Assembly: GCA_900544105.1 (NCBI GenBank)
Contig: UQUC01000009.1
Span: forward strand, 1-43,406
Length of the DNA stretch: 43,406 nucleotides
Reading direction: 5' to 3'
Source of the DNA: an uncultured Oscillibacter sp.
GTDB lineage: Bacteria; Bacillota; Clostridia; Oscillospirales; Oscillospiraceae
Each line of letters starts with the position of its first letter. Positions within the stretch are counted from its first letter, which is position 1. Position numbers and translations under genes: made by a program. The notes under the pieces were generated by a model. The model did not search any database and was not told the DNA's origin. It worked only from the letters and a program-made list of their open reading frames with translations. Below are positions 32,480 through 40,747 of the stretch, one piece after another.

Positions 32480-33244
32480 ATGCCTACAAAAGATGAATTG
32501 GAAAACCAGATATACGAAAAGATGTCACAGGAAAATGCGGCGTTCCTTGCAGAGATGAAAACGAAATCACCTGACGAAATTATTTCCCGCGCCTACGAGA
32601 TCGCCTGCCGTGACAACCTGCTGATGCTTTTTGAGGATGAAACAAGTCTCTCTGAACGACAGCTTGCGGTGCTGACTGAGTTTGAGCACCCCCTGTCGCA
32701 GCTTTACACAGACTGGCTCTCCCGCGATACGGATGAGATGGATGCCTTTCGAGACAGCATTGCGTGCTGTGCGGATGATATTCTGCGGAAAAGAGTCGAA
32801 GAAAAATATCGAGATCCCGCGCAGCCCATATACCCTAACACACGTTCGGAAGCCATGGCTCGCGGAGAGGTCTTTGAGTGGATGGCCAGCCGGGAACAGA
32901 CGCTGACCTGTGCGGGAACCTTTGAGAAGGACGCAACCAACGCCTATAACGATGGAAAGCTGCCTGCTTTTTTGAAGGAGTGGACAGCGGCTTATGGCAA
33001 GGACCGCTGTATGTTCGTGCTGGCCTGCACCATGGCGCAGCGCACGGGAGATGAGCGATTCTACCCACCGGCGCATCAGGCCGCAGGCCGCTTTGCGGCG
33101 CTCCAAAAGCAGATGGGCGGGCACACAGACGTTTACGCTGTGGACAATCACTCCTGCGTGATCAATGCGGCAATGGAAGAACTGGCTAAGCCGGAGCGTA
33201 GCGCGGAACGAAAGACAGTGAAAAAGAACACGCCGGAGCGGTAA
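32480..33244 (+). CDS. DUF3848-DUF3849 domain protein
   Basis: A 254-residue protein of the pair DUF3848 (residues 1-100; EIISRAYEIACRDNLLMLFED, LSERQLAVLTEF, PLSQLYTDWL) and DUF3849 (from about 115; PIYPNTRSEAMARGEVFEW, FEKDATNAYNDGKLPAFLKEW, RCMFVLACTMAQR). These domains occur together in ICEs near the giant helicase gene; their role is unknown. I start at MPTKDE since AAGGAG is seven bases upstream, not seven codons earlier. It is the last gene of the operon; a new promoter follows at 33301. Confidence 0.78.
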   Translation: MPTKDELENQIYEKMSQENAAFLAEMKTKSPDEIISRAYEIACRDNLLMLFEDETSLSERQLAVLTEFEHPLSQLYTDWLSRDTDEMDAFRDSIACCADDILRKRVEEKYRDPAQPIYPNTRSEAMARGEVFEWMASREQTLTCAGTFEKDATNAYNDGKLPAFLKEWTAAYGKDRCMFVLACTMAQRTGDERFYPPAHQAAGRFAALQKQMGGHTDVYAVDNHSCVINAAMEELAKPERSAERKTVKKNTPER

Positions 33245-33300
33245 TTGTTGGACATTGCGTAATTTCAATTCTAAAGGAGCTTTCTAAAACGGCCCCAGCA

Positions 33301-33309
33301 TGGTATAAT
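33301..33309 (+). promoter_or_regulatory. Extended -10 promoter of the vbhA-rhuM unit
   Basis: TGGTATAAT is an extended -10 element; the -35 region (TTTCTA, 17 bases upstream) is poor, as is usual for this class. Transcription would start near 33316, 23 bases before the small antitoxin-like gene. Confidence 0.6.
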
Positions 33310-33338
33310 ACTGAAAAAGTCCGTGGGAGTATGTTATT

Positions 33339-33566
33339 ATGACGGATGAAGCAAAAGAACGCAGAATTCAGGCGGTAAAGCTGGCAGATGTCTTGAATGC
33401 CATTGAAGGCGTCCCTGTTTCGGAATATGCCAAGATGCTCTCACAGTGCTGGGCAAACGGCGATTTGACTGGTGAGCAAATGAAAGAGGCTCTGCTGGCC
33501 TCCCATTACAGGTTGGCAGCGCAGGAGCATTCTGCTCATGAAACTATGTTTAGGCAAGAACAATAG
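33339..33566 (+). CDS. VbhA-family antitoxin-like protein
   Basis: A 75-residue protein resembling the VbhA antitoxin domain: KERRIQAVKLADVLNAIEGVPVSEYA, ANGDLTGEQMKEALLASH. In the known system VbhA holds the Fic-domain AMP-transferase VbhT inactive with an inhibitory helix. No Fic gene is present here; the downstream partner is rhuM, 13 bases on. It may guard against Fic toxins of other elements, or act on a partner outside the window. GGGAG precedes the ATG; an out-of-frame ATG lies eight bases upstream. Confidence 0.7.
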   Translation: MTDEAKERRIQAVKLADVLNAIEGVPVSEYAKMLSQCWANGDLTGEQMKEALLASHYRLAAQEHSAHETMFRQEQ

Positions 33567-33579
33567 GAGGAACCGATGC

Positions 33580-34608
33580 ATGGATGATTTAGCAATCAGT
33601 AAAAACGGCATCCATCCTGAACAGACGGAGATCATTATGTATCAGACCGAGGATGGTTTGACAAAAATCGATGTTCGCATGGAAAACGAAACCGTTTGGC
33701 TGACACAGGCACAGATGGCAGAACTGTTCCAACGAGAGCGCAGCGGTATCACGAAACATATAAAAAATGTATTTGCTGAAGGTGAGGTAGATGAAAAAAG
33801 CAATGTGAAAAATGTTCACATTGCAAATTCGGATAAACCCGTCGCATACTACAGCTTAGATGTCATCATCTCTGTGGGCTATCGTGTGAAGTCGTTGCGC
33901 GGTACCCAATTCCGAATTTGGGCCAATTCCGTGCTGAAAGAATACCTCATCAAGGGCTTTGCCATGAACGATGAACTTCTGAAGCAAGCTGGCGGCGGCA
34001 ACTATTTTGATGAGTTGATGGATCGCATCCGCGATATTCGCTCGTCTGAAAAAGTGTTCTGGCGCAAAGTCCTGGACATTTACGCCACCAGCGTGGATTA
34101 TGATCCGCGGACAGAAGCCTCCGTCCTTTTCTTCAAAACCGTCCAGAATAAAATGCACTGGGCCGCTCACGGTCAGACAGCGGCGGAAAAGATTTTTTAC
34201 AGTGCAGACAGCAGCAAACCCAACATGGGCCTGCTCTCATTTTCCGGAAGCCACCCGACCCAGAGCGATGCCCTTATTGCTAAAAACTACTGCACGGAGG
34301 ACGAGCTGCTGGCGCTTAATGACATTGTGTCGGCTTATCTTGATCTCGCAGAGATGCAGGCACGACGCCGCATTCCCATGTATATGTCCGATTGGATTGA
34401 CACCCTGGACGGCTTTCTCAAGCTCTCTAAACATGAGATATTGACTCATGCAGGAAAAATCAGCGCAGCCGCAGCAGAGAGAAAAGCCAAAGAGGAATAC
34501 CGAAAATACAAAGAACTTCAGTCTGCCGAATTATCCAGAGGTGAAAAAGACTACATTGCCGCATTGGAAAGCGCTGAGCAAAAATTGCTGAAAAAGAGCG
34601 ATCAATAA
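33580..34608 (+). CDS. rhuM: RhuM-family (virulence RhuM-like) protein
   Basis: A 342-residue protein of the RhuM family, found on Salmonella pathogenicity islands and in many mobile elements. N-terminal DNA-binding-like part: ENETVWLTQAQMAELFQRERSGITKHIKNVFAEGE, with VAYYSLDVIISVGYRVKS and RIWANSVLKEYL. The C-terminal part has DYDPRTEASVLFFKTVQNKMHWAAHG and a Fic-related-looking helical end, followed by a coiled basic tail. The first part resembles phage antirepressor (Bro/KilA) modules. Start at the ATG at 33580 behind ATAGGAGG. Pairs in an operon with the VbhA-like gene and ends at the hairpin at 34627. Biochemical role unknown. Confidence 0.88.
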   Translation: MDDLAISKNGIHPEQTEIIMYQTEDGLTKIDVRMENETVWLTQAQMAELFQRERSGITKHIKNVFAEGEVDEKSNVKNVHIANSDKPVAYYSLDVIISVGYRVKSLRGTQFRIWANSVLKEYLIKGFAMNDELLKQAGGGNYFDELMDRIRDIRSSEKVFWRKVLDIYATSVDYDPRTEASVLFFKTVQNKMHWAAHGQTAAEKIFYSADSSKPNMGLLSFSGSHPTQSDALIAKNYCTEDELLALNDIVSAYLDLAEMQARRRIPMYMSDWIDTLDGFLKLSKHEILTHAGKISAAAAERKAKEEYRKYKELQSAELSRGEKDYIAALESAEQKLLKKSDQ

Positions 34609-34626
34609 GCTATTCATATGATTCAG

Positions 34627-34653
34627 AAGCCGTTTGCAAAAATGCAGACGGCT
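34627..34653 (+). terminator. Terminator of the rhuM unit
   Basis: AAGCCGTTTGCA pairs with TGCAGACGGCTT (two mismatches tolerated) and is followed by TTCTGA; it lies 19 bases beyond the rhuM stop. Confidence 0.65.
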
Positions 34654-34678
34654 TTTCTGATGCCCGGAGGTGAGTGCC

Positions 34679-35635
34679 ATGCCCTACCTATCTAAAGACC
34701 AGATTGCCGCCGCTCGCGAGATGGACCTGCTGACCTACCTGCGGCGATTTGAACCGCAAGAGTTGGTGCATATCGGCGGAGACACCTATGCCACCCGCAC
34801 ACATGATTCGCTAAAAATCTCCAATGGAAAATGGTGCTGGTGGTCACGGAATATCGGTGGCACAACTGCGCTGGACTATCTGACCCGCGTGGAGGGGCTT
34901 TCCTTTCTGGATGCCGTTCAGCGCATCCTCGGAGAATTGCCCCGTGTGCCGACCAAATCAGAGCCAACCGCACCGCTCCCGAAAACTGAATTTACCCTTC
35001 CAACCAAACACGCCGACAACCGGCGTGTTTTTGCATATCTGCGGAGCCGGGGCATTGACGCGGAGATCATCAATCACTGCATCAAGCATGGGCAGCTCTA
35101 TGAGGACGCCGAGCGTCATAACTGCGTATTTGTGGGCTACAAATATGGAACCCCTGCCTACGGCGCACTGCGTGGGACGCTCTCAGAAACCACCTTCGCC
35201 GGTGAAGTCTCCGGCAGCGATAAGCGGTTTTCCTTTGCCGTTCCCCTTTGCGCCGGTGGCAAAACCCTCTGCGTGTTTGAATCCGCCATAGACGCCCTTT
35301 CTTACCTGACGCTGCTGAAGCTGCGCGGGCAGGATTGGCGCGCCGCCAATACACTGTCCCTCTCCGGCATCTATCAGCCACGGAAGGATGGCTCCATCCG
35401 ATTCCCCGCGGCGCTGGAGCAATACCTGAAGGACAACCCTGGCGTGGCGCGGATCGTGCTGTGCCTGGATAACGACGGGCCGGGACGGGCGGCATCCGCA
35501 GCCATTCAAAAGAGACTTTCCGAGTATGAGGTCATCGACAATCCACCCCGCCGCGGAAAAGACTACAACGACCAGCTCCAACTTGTGAAAGGGATTAGCG
35601 GCAGAGTAAAGACCCGTGGCGGCGAGGCGCGTTGA
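34679..35635 (+). CDS. DUF3991-Toprim primase-like protein
   Basis: A 318-residue protein with an N-terminal DUF3991 and zinc-finger-like part (DQIAAAREMDLLTYLRRFEPQEL, KWCWWSRNIGGTTALDYL) and a Toprim domain from about 190. Toprim residues: catalytic Glu in LCVFESAIDALSYL and the acidic pair in IVLCLDNDGPGRAA. The set resembles the DnaG-type Toprim of mobile-element primases, without the full RNA-polymerase core, so it probably helps prime or process transferred single strands. Start at the ATG at 34679 with GGAGG nine bases upstream; a GTG three codons earlier overlaps that site. It lies directly before the oriT-like region. Confidence 0.85.
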   Translation: MPYLSKDQIAAAREMDLLTYLRRFEPQELVHIGGDTYATRTHDSLKISNGKWCWWSRNIGGTTALDYLTRVEGLSFLDAVQRILGELPRVPTKSEPTAPLPKTEFTLPTKHADNRRVFAYLRSRGIDAEIINHCIKHGQLYEDAERHNCVFVGYKYGTPAYGALRGTLSETTFAGEVSGSDKRFSFAVPLCAGGKTLCVFESAIDALSYLTLLKLRGQDWRAANTLSLSGIYQPRKDGSIRFPAALEQYLKDNPGVARIVLCLDNDGPGRAASAAIQKRLSEYEVIDNPPRRGKDYNDQLQLVKGISGRVKTRGGEAR

Positions 35636-35656
35636 TTTGTTTTTCGGCTGGTTTAG

Positions 35657-35742
35657 GACTGCAAGCGGCCTGCGGCTGCTTTGCAGTCGCAAGCATAGCA
35701 TTTTGACATCAAAATGCGCTTGTTAAGGGGTAGACCCCTTAA
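35657..35742. other. Candidate oriT, three nested inverted repeats before mobC
   Basis: In the 138 bases between the Toprim gene and mobC lie three inverted repeats. They are GACTGCAA/TTTGCAGTC (35657-35688), GCATTTTGA-ca-TCAAAATGC (35698-35717) and TTAAGGGG-taga-CCCCTTAA (35723-35742). Position just upstream of MobC and relaxase genes and the density of hairpins are what is expected of a transfer origin. The nick site is not identifiable by eye. Confidence 0.65.
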
Positions 35743-35773
35743 TATCCCCACTTCAACAGGAAAGGAACTTCCG

Positions 35774-36082
35774 ATGAAACGCAACAATGTCAAGCAAATT
35801 ACCATTCGCCTGACCGCTGACGAATATGCCCATGTCAAACAACTTTCCACGGACAGCGGCTTGAAAATGGAGCCTGCGATTCGGCGGCTTATCATGGGCG
35901 TGAACCTGCGTCCCCGTCCGCCTGATGAACTGCCGGAACTGCTGCGTCAGCTTTCCGGCATCGGCACAAACATCAACCAAATCGCCAAAGTCGCCAATGC
36001 CTCCGGTTATGTCCGCAAGGAGGACATTCAAAGTATCATGGAAATGCAGGCGGCATTGTGGAGGGCGGTGAAGCGGGGGTAA
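35774..36082 (+). CDS. mobC: MobC-like relaxosome accessory protein
   Basis: A 102-residue DNA-binding protein that helps the relaxase act at oriT. N-terminal ribbon-helix-helix-like part (QITIRLTADEYAHVKQLSTDSGLKMEPAIRRLIMG) and C-terminal MobC motif (ELLRQLSGIGTNINQIAKVANASG). I start at MKRNN behind AAAGGAAC; the longer frame would run through the oriT-like repeats. The TAA stop and the relaxase ATG share one base, showing translational coupling. Confidence 0.88.
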   Translation: MKRNNVKQITIRLTADEYAHVKQLSTDSGLKMEPAIRRLIMGVNLRPRPPDELPELLRQLSGIGTNINQIAKVANASGYVRKEDIQSIMEMQAALWRAVKRG

Positions 36083-37431
36083 TGGCTGTTACCAAAGTTT
36101 TTGCCATTCGCGTCCGTTTAGATGACCGTGTGCGCTACATCACCGATGGTGAAAAGACCTCGCTGGCGTCCAGCATCACCTACATTTCCAATCCCGAAAA
36201 GACAGAGCAATTCTTTTTCACTTCTGCCCTGAATTGCAGCAGCGTGGACACCGCTCTTTCTGAAATGATGGAAACCAAGCAGCAGTTTGGCAAAATGGGC
36301 GGCGTTCTCGGCTACCACTTTATCCAGTCCTTTCAGCCGGGGGAGGTCACACCAGAGCAGGCACACGCTATCGGGCTGGAATTTGCCAAGCGGTTGTTTG
36401 GAAAACGGTATGAGGTCGTTATCAGCACCCATTTGAATAAGCACCACCTGCACAATCATCTGGTGGTCAATTCCGTGTCCTGCATAGATGGGCAGAAATA
36501 CCATTCCAGCCCGGAAAGCTACTACAACGATGTGCGCGGTACCTCAGACGCACTGTGCCGGGAGAATGATTTATCCGTCATCACCCCGCAGGGCAAGGGC
36601 AAGCATTACGCCGAGTGGAAAGCGGAGCAGGGCGACAAGCCTACCGTGCGCGGCATCATCCGCACCGACATTGACGCTATCATTGGGCAAGCCTACACCT
36701 ACGATACCTTTCTCATGCTGCTGCGAAAGAATGGTTACGAGGTACGCCGCAGCCCCAACCGGAAATACACCACGGTCAAGCCCCCCGGCGCAAAACGGGC
36801 GATCCGCCTGGACAGTTTGGGCGAGGGCTACACAGAAGCGGATATTATGGCGCGACTTTCCAAGCAACGGCACGGCGGCATGGCCCCGCCGACCGTCACC
36901 CATGCCGTCAAGCATTACTGCGTGAAGGGCAAGCTGGCCACCGTCCGAAAAAAGAAAATCACTGGCTTTCACGCCCTCTATCTCCGCTACCTCTACCTGC
37001 TGCGTGGGGGCAGACGGAAAAAGCTGCCGCCCAAGCTGCCCTTCTCCGTCAAGCGGGAGGTTATTCATCTGGAGCGGTATGAGCAGCAATTCAAATACCT
37101 TTTATCAAGCGGGATCACTACCGAAGCGGAGCTGGAGCAGCGTATCCGTGTGCTGGAGTGGGACATTCGCTTGTTGGAAGAGCAGAGAAAACCACTATAT
37201 CAAGAAAGGAGGAACACCAGCGATGAAGAAGCACAAGCCAAGTACAGCGCGGAGATCGAACAGCAGACTGCCACCCTGCGGGAAAAGCGCGGGGAGCTGC
37301 GTCTGTGCCGCAGGATACAATCGGACATTCCAAGGGTATCCCAACAATGCCAGCAGGCGCAGGCTGAACGGCAGGAAAATCTAAAGAAGAAGGAGGAATA
37401 TGAACATGAGTACCAGTGGCGAAACCGCTGA
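36082..37431 (+). CDS. HUH relaxase, MobP type
   Basis: A 449-residue conjugative relaxase that would nick oriT and lead the strand into the recipient. The HUH metal motif is in STHLNKHHLHNHLVVN (residues about 115-130), preceded by GYHFIQSFQPGE with the usual Tyr-containing N-terminal beta-strand region (AIRVRLDDRVRYI). After about 200, DNA-binding helices include TYDTFLMLLRKNGYEVRR. The C-terminus (330-449) is a long coiled coil rich in E/Q/R. Start at MAVTKV since it overlaps the mobC stop. The 3' end overlaps pcfB by 32 bases. Length is near the norm for Tn1549-type relaxases. Confidence 0.9.
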   Translation: MAVTKVFAIRVRLDDRVRYITDGEKTSLASSITYISNPEKTEQFFFTSALNCSSVDTALSEMMETKQQFGKMGGVLGYHFIQSFQPGEVTPEQAHAIGLEFAKRLFGKRYEVVISTHLNKHHLHNHLVVNSVSCIDGQKYHSSPESYYNDVRGTSDALCRENDLSVITPQGKGKHYAEWKAEQGDKPTVRGIIRTDIDAIIGQAYTYDTFLMLLRKNGYEVRRSPNRKYTTVKPPGAKRAIRLDSLGEGYTEADIMARLSKQRHGGMAPPTVTHAVKHYCVKGKLATVRKKKITGFHALYLRYLYLLRGGRRKKLPPKLPFSVKREVIHLERYEQQFKYLLSSGITTEAELEQRIRVLEWDIRLLEEQRKPLYQERRNTSDEEAQAKYSAEIEQQTATLREKRGELRLCRRIQSDIPRVSQQCQQAQAERQENLKKKEEYEHEYQWRNR

Positions 37432-38017
37432 CCTGATGGTGCGTGAGGGTATCCAGATCACCGAGAGCGCCGTTAAGCTGGCAGGGCTGGGGGCGAAAAA
37501 TCTTGCCGCCCTTCTGATTGCCCTTGCCAACGACAATCAGAAGCTCGCCGGTAAAACCAACCTCAAGCGCCTGATCCACGACGGCGAGGAGCTGACGATC
37601 TTTTCCGTCAAGCAGGAGGACTTGAAGGGCTTTCAGATGGAAGCCAAACGCTACGGCGTCCTGTTTTACCCCATCGTCAATAAGGTGGAAAAGACCGGGA
37701 CGGTAGAAATTATGGCAAAAGCCAAGGACGCCAAGCAGATCAACCGCATTTTTGAACGCATGGGCTATCCCGCCCCGGTGAAGGAGGATACTGCCGAAAA
37801 AAAAGAGAACGCCCGCGCTCCGTCCGAGAACAGCTCCAAGGAGCGCGGGACTGGTGCGAGAGCGTCTACGGAACCGGCTACGGAGAAGGCTGACGCCCGC
37901 CCCTCCGTCCGCAGCCGTCTGATGGCGCTGCAAGCCGCGGCAGAACGGGATGGCACAGCTCCCACCAAGGACACCGTGCGGGAAGCCATTCAAAAGGCTA
38001 TGCCTACGCGGGAATAA
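37400..38017 (+). CDS. PcfB/DUF3801-family conjugation protein
   Basis: A 205-residue protein of the PcfB (DUF3801) family; in the pCF10 plasmid PcfB recruits substrates to the coupling protein. Folded part 1-130: LAALLIALANDNQKLAGKTNLKRLI, FSVKQEDLKGFQMEAKRYGV and EIMAKAKDAKQINRIFERMGY. The remainder is a charged, disordered tail ending in a short helix (VRSRLMALQAAAERDG). It overlaps the relaxase end and has GGAGG before the ATG. The VirD4/PcfC coupling gene often lies immediately downstream, but here an LtrC-like gene follows instead. Confidence 0.85.
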   Translation: MNMSTSGETADLMVREGIQITESAVKLAGLGAKNLAALLIALANDNQKLAGKTNLKRLIHDGEELTIFSVKQEDLKGFQMEAKRYGVLFYPIVNKVEKTGTVEIMAKAKDAKQINRIFERMGYPAPVKEDTAEKKENARAPSENSSKERGTGARASTEPATEKADARPSVRSRLMALQAAAERDGTAPTKDTVREAIQKAMPTRE

Positions 38018-38043
38018 ATTGATTTTGAGAAGGAGAAACGAAC

Positions 38044-38925
38044 ATGGCAAAGTTAGACGATTTGATCCAGCAGAAGCAGCAGAGGGACGAGGACTGGAAG
38101 GCAAAGAAAACAGCGGAGCGCGAGGAATTGGGGCAGCTTTCTGACGATGCGGTCATGCACGTCACCAGTGAACCCGGCGCATACCTCCACTATCTGGACA
38201 CGCAGGCCATCAACCCGCGATACAGCGCATCCAATGTGATGCTGGCGATGGCGCAGAACCCCGACATCACTTACATCAACAGCTTGGAGGTGTGGAACCG
38301 CTTGGGGCGCAGCGTCAACCGTGACGAGAACGGCATGAAGATCCGCGTGTCGGACACCTATGTGAAGGACGGAAGGGAGTATCACGGCTATAAGATTGGG
38401 CGTGTGTTCGATATTTCCCAGACCCACGGCAAGGCCGGTGTTCCGGCGCTGAGCCTGAAAGACAATACACCGGAAATGGACGCCGCCCTGCGCCGATTGC
38501 TGGACAGCTCCCCCGTTCCCGTGGTCACCAGCAGCACTATGTACCAGGACGCCGTTTATGATCCTAAGACGCAGAGCATTACGGTATCCAGCCGCCTGAT
38601 CGACAGCAAGATCTTTGCGGCGCTCTCCCGCGAGATCATCTACGCCGGTATCCATGACCACGGGCGCTATCCCTACTATACCCGTGAGGACTGCGCCATG
38701 GACGCCGAGAGCGTCAGCTATATGCTCTGCCGCAATTTCGGCGTGGAGACCCCGCAGCCCGATGTGAGCCGCGTGGGGCAGGTCTTTGACGGTATGGAGG
38801 TGCAGGATCGTCGCGGCGTGGTAGACAGCCTGCAAAAGTATTTTCGTAAGCTGCAAAATGATATTCAGCGTGAGATCTCTCCGCAGGAGCGCAAGCAGCT
38901 GGAGCAGAACCGGCCCGTTCGTTAA
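38044..38925 (+). CDS. ArdC/LtrC-like protein with degenerate zincin site
   Basis: A 293-residue protein related to LtrC and ArdC antirestriction or conjugal-transfer proteins. N-terminal ssDNA-binding-like part: INPRYSASNVMLAMAQNPDITYINSLEVWNRLGRSV, then KIGRVFDISQTHGK. The C-terminal half has the zincin-like layout, ending in DAESVSYMLCRNFGVETP. The position of the metal-binding HExxH is LSREIIYAG: no His-Glu pair, so proteolytic activity is unlikely. The ribosome site is GAGAAGGAG. It lies in the transfer operon, 26 bases after pcfB. Possible role: shielding incoming DNA; this is inference. Confidence 0.75.
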   Translation: MAKLDDLIQQKQQRDEDWKAKKTAEREELGQLSDDAVMHVTSEPGAYLHYLDTQAINPRYSASNVMLAMAQNPDITYINSLEVWNRLGRSVNRDENGMKIRVSDTYVKDGREYHGYKIGRVFDISQTHGKAGVPALSLKDNTPEMDAALRRLLDSSPVPVVTSSTMYQDAVYDPKTQSITVSSRLIDSKIFAALSREIIYAGIHDHGRYPYYTREDCAMDAESVSYMLCRNFGVETPQPDVSRVGQVFDGMEVQDRRGVVDSLQKYFRKLQNDIQREISPQERKQLEQNRPVR

Positions 38926-38941
38926 GAAAGAGAGGCGTAAT

Positions 38942-39889
38942 GTGAAAAAGAAACTTTCGCTTTTGCTGTGCATAGCAGTAACATTGTGCGCTATGAGCAG
39001 CACGGCCCTGGCCGTTTCCGCTGAACCCATTAAGGAGGCTGATCCGGTAACTGCCATGATTACTGCCGCAGATACGCTCCCCGGCATTTCTGCCTATCCC
39101 ACCGAGGTCAGGGCCAGCGAGGAAAACGGCGTCTATCGTTTGGAAAAGGTCTACTACCTGACCGCGAAGGACGATCCCACCACGATCCCCACCGCTGACT
39201 TTGAGCGCGAGGGACGCACTTATACGCTCCTTGATTTGCTGAAAAATGACCAGACAGAAACGGACACGCAGGAGCATATCGAGGTGGTCACGCTGGAGAG
39301 CAAGACCAAAGATATGGCGGAAATTCTGAAAATGCTGGAGCCAAAGCTGGAGGTCAAGACCGAGGACGGCTATGAGGGCGTCCTGTCCCTTGACCACACT
39401 ACCATTCAGGTGGAGGCAGCGGGCTATGGGACCAGCAGCCGCACGGTGACGGCGGAGCGCACCTATCCCAACCTCTCAGACGCGGATGTGTCCCTTGTTC
39501 CCAAGTCCGTGAATGAAAATGGCCGCACCCTGACCCTTGCCGATGTAAGCTGGCAGGAGGCGGCTGTTGATCCCACAGACGGCTATGACATTCCCATTCG
39601 CTATACCGCTGTGGCAAGCTACACCGGCACCGCCACCAGCAAATATGCCACCGGCTACACCGTCACGGCAGACTATAAGGGTGACGTTACCCGCACAAGC
39701 TGTGATACGGTGATCTACACCGCCGTTTTTTCCAGCGTCGGCGCTGCGGCATCGGCAAAGAGCGGTGTTGATTTTAACTGGCTGTGGCTGTTGATCCCCG
39801 TGGGCGCTGCGGCGCTGGGCGGATGCGGTTACGCTGGTTATAAGGGCTATCGCCACTACATCAATAAGAAAAGAGGGTACGCCGCATGA
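38942..39889 (+). CDS. Secreted membrane-anchored surface protein
   Basis: A 315-residue exported protein. GTG start at 38942 behind GAGAGG gives a signal peptide (KKKLSLLLCIAVTLCAMSSTALA); an earlier frame overlaps the previous gene and lacks one. The extracellular part is beta-rich with repeated Ig-like stretches (TEVRASEENGVYRLEKVYYL, TLEVKTEDGYEG-type). A C-terminal membrane helix (FNWLWLLIPVGAAALGGCGYAGY) and basic tail KKRGYAA anchor it. No LPxTG motif is seen. It overlaps the sortase gene by 4 bases. Such proteins accompany sortase and adhesin genes in ICE surface modules. Function not established. Confidence 0.75.
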   Translation: MKKKLSLLLCIAVTLCAMSSTALAVSAEPIKEADPVTAMITAADTLPGISAYPTEVRASEENGVYRLEKVYYLTAKDDPTTIPTADFEREGRTYTLLDLLKNDQTETDTQEHIEVVTLESKTKDMAEILKMLEPKLEVKTEDGYEGVLSLDHTTIQVEAAGYGTSSRTVTAERTYPNLSDADVSLVPKSVNENGRTLTLADVSWQEAAVDPTDGYDIPIRYTAVASYTGTATSKYATGYTVTADYKGDVTRTSCDTVIYTAVFSSVGAAASAKSGVDFNWLWLLIPVGAAALGGCGYAGYKGYRHYINKKRGYAA

Positions 39890-40671
39890 AGAAATATCTG
39901 ACCACGCTGCTGGCCGCCTGCTGTATGCTGGCGGCTTTTTCCATGCCTGCATCGGCATTGGAGTATCACTTTGACGGCCCGGACGCAGGACTGTTCGGAC
40001 GCCCCACTTCGGACGATACCATTTATGTCACGATGGATAAGCCTGCAAACACCGACCGGAGCAAAAACGCCGCCTACATCCCGCCTGCCTTTGGCTCGCC
40101 TACCTCCTACACCCTGAATGCCGGAGAACTGCTGACGCCAAACCTTGTGAGCGGTTCGGCCACGGGAACGGTCAGCGGCACAGGCGGTGTGACCGTCCTG
40201 CCGCCCTCCGCTTCCAGCAGCACCGCTGGTGGAAATACCGGCTCCTACACGCCGGTGAAGTACACCGCGGTCACGAAAGACCTCTATTACAGCGGCGGCT
40301 CCCTCGGTACACTGAAAATCCCCACCCTCGGCCTGTCTGTCAAGGTGTATCAGGGGACGGACGCGGACGCGCTCCGCAAGGGCGCGGGTCATTTTGCCAG
40401 CACCTCTATCTGGGAGGGTAATGTGGCGATTGCGGGCCATAATCGGGGCGTCAACAATCACTTTGGCAAAATTCACACCCTTGACATTGGGGACACCATC
40501 AAGCTGACCACCCAGCTCGGCACACGCAGCTATGAGGTGTACTCTGTCAGTAAGATCGGCGTGGACGATACCAGTGTTCTGAGCGACAGTACGGAGAACA
40601 TCATCACCCTTGTCACCTGTGTGATGAATCAGCCGGATTACCGCTGGTGTGTGCAAGCGCGAGAAAAATAA
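39886..40671 (+). CDS. Sortase-family transpeptidase
   Basis: A 261-residue membrane-exported sortase. Signal peptide (MKKYLTTLLAACCMLAAFSMPASA), a Ser/Thr/Gly-rich stalk (about 75-115), then the catalytic beta-barrel from LGTLKIPTLGLSVKVYQG. The active-site triad is complete: His185 in AIAGHNRG, Cys245 in TLVTC and Arg259 near the C-terminus. The TLVTC motif fits the small class D/E-type group; I do not assign a class firmly. It would attach the SpaA-type protein (42263 on) to the cell wall or polymerise it. It overlaps the preceding gene by 4 bases. Confidence 0.87.
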   Translation: MKKYLTTLLAACCMLAAFSMPASALEYHFDGPDAGLFGRPTSDDTIYVTMDKPANTDRSKNAAYIPPAFGSPTSYTLNAGELLTPNLVSGSATGTVSGTGGVTVLPPSASSSTAGGNTGSYTPVKYTAVTKDLYYSGGSLGTLKIPTLGLSVKVYQGTDADALRKGAGHFASTSIWEGNVAIAGHNRGVNNHFGKIHTLDIGDTIKLTTQLGTRSYEVYSVSKIGVDDTSVLSDSTENIITLVTCVMNQPDYRWCVQAREK

Positions 40672-40674
40672 CGA

Positions 40675-40705
40675 TTGCTTTTGTGATAAAATTCTGATAA
40701 AATTA
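40675..40705 (+). promoter_or_regulatory. Promoter and tandem repeat of the toxin-antitoxin operon
   Basis: TTGCTT (40675-40680) and TAAAAT (40698-40703) are 17 bases apart. A directly repeated 10-base TGATAAAATT (40684-40693 and 40695-40704) overlaps the spacer and -10 box, a good place for the antitoxin to bind for autorepression. Confidence 0.6.
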
Positions 40706-40747
40706 CGATAGGAGTGATAGAATAGTACCATGCAAGGAGGAACTGCT

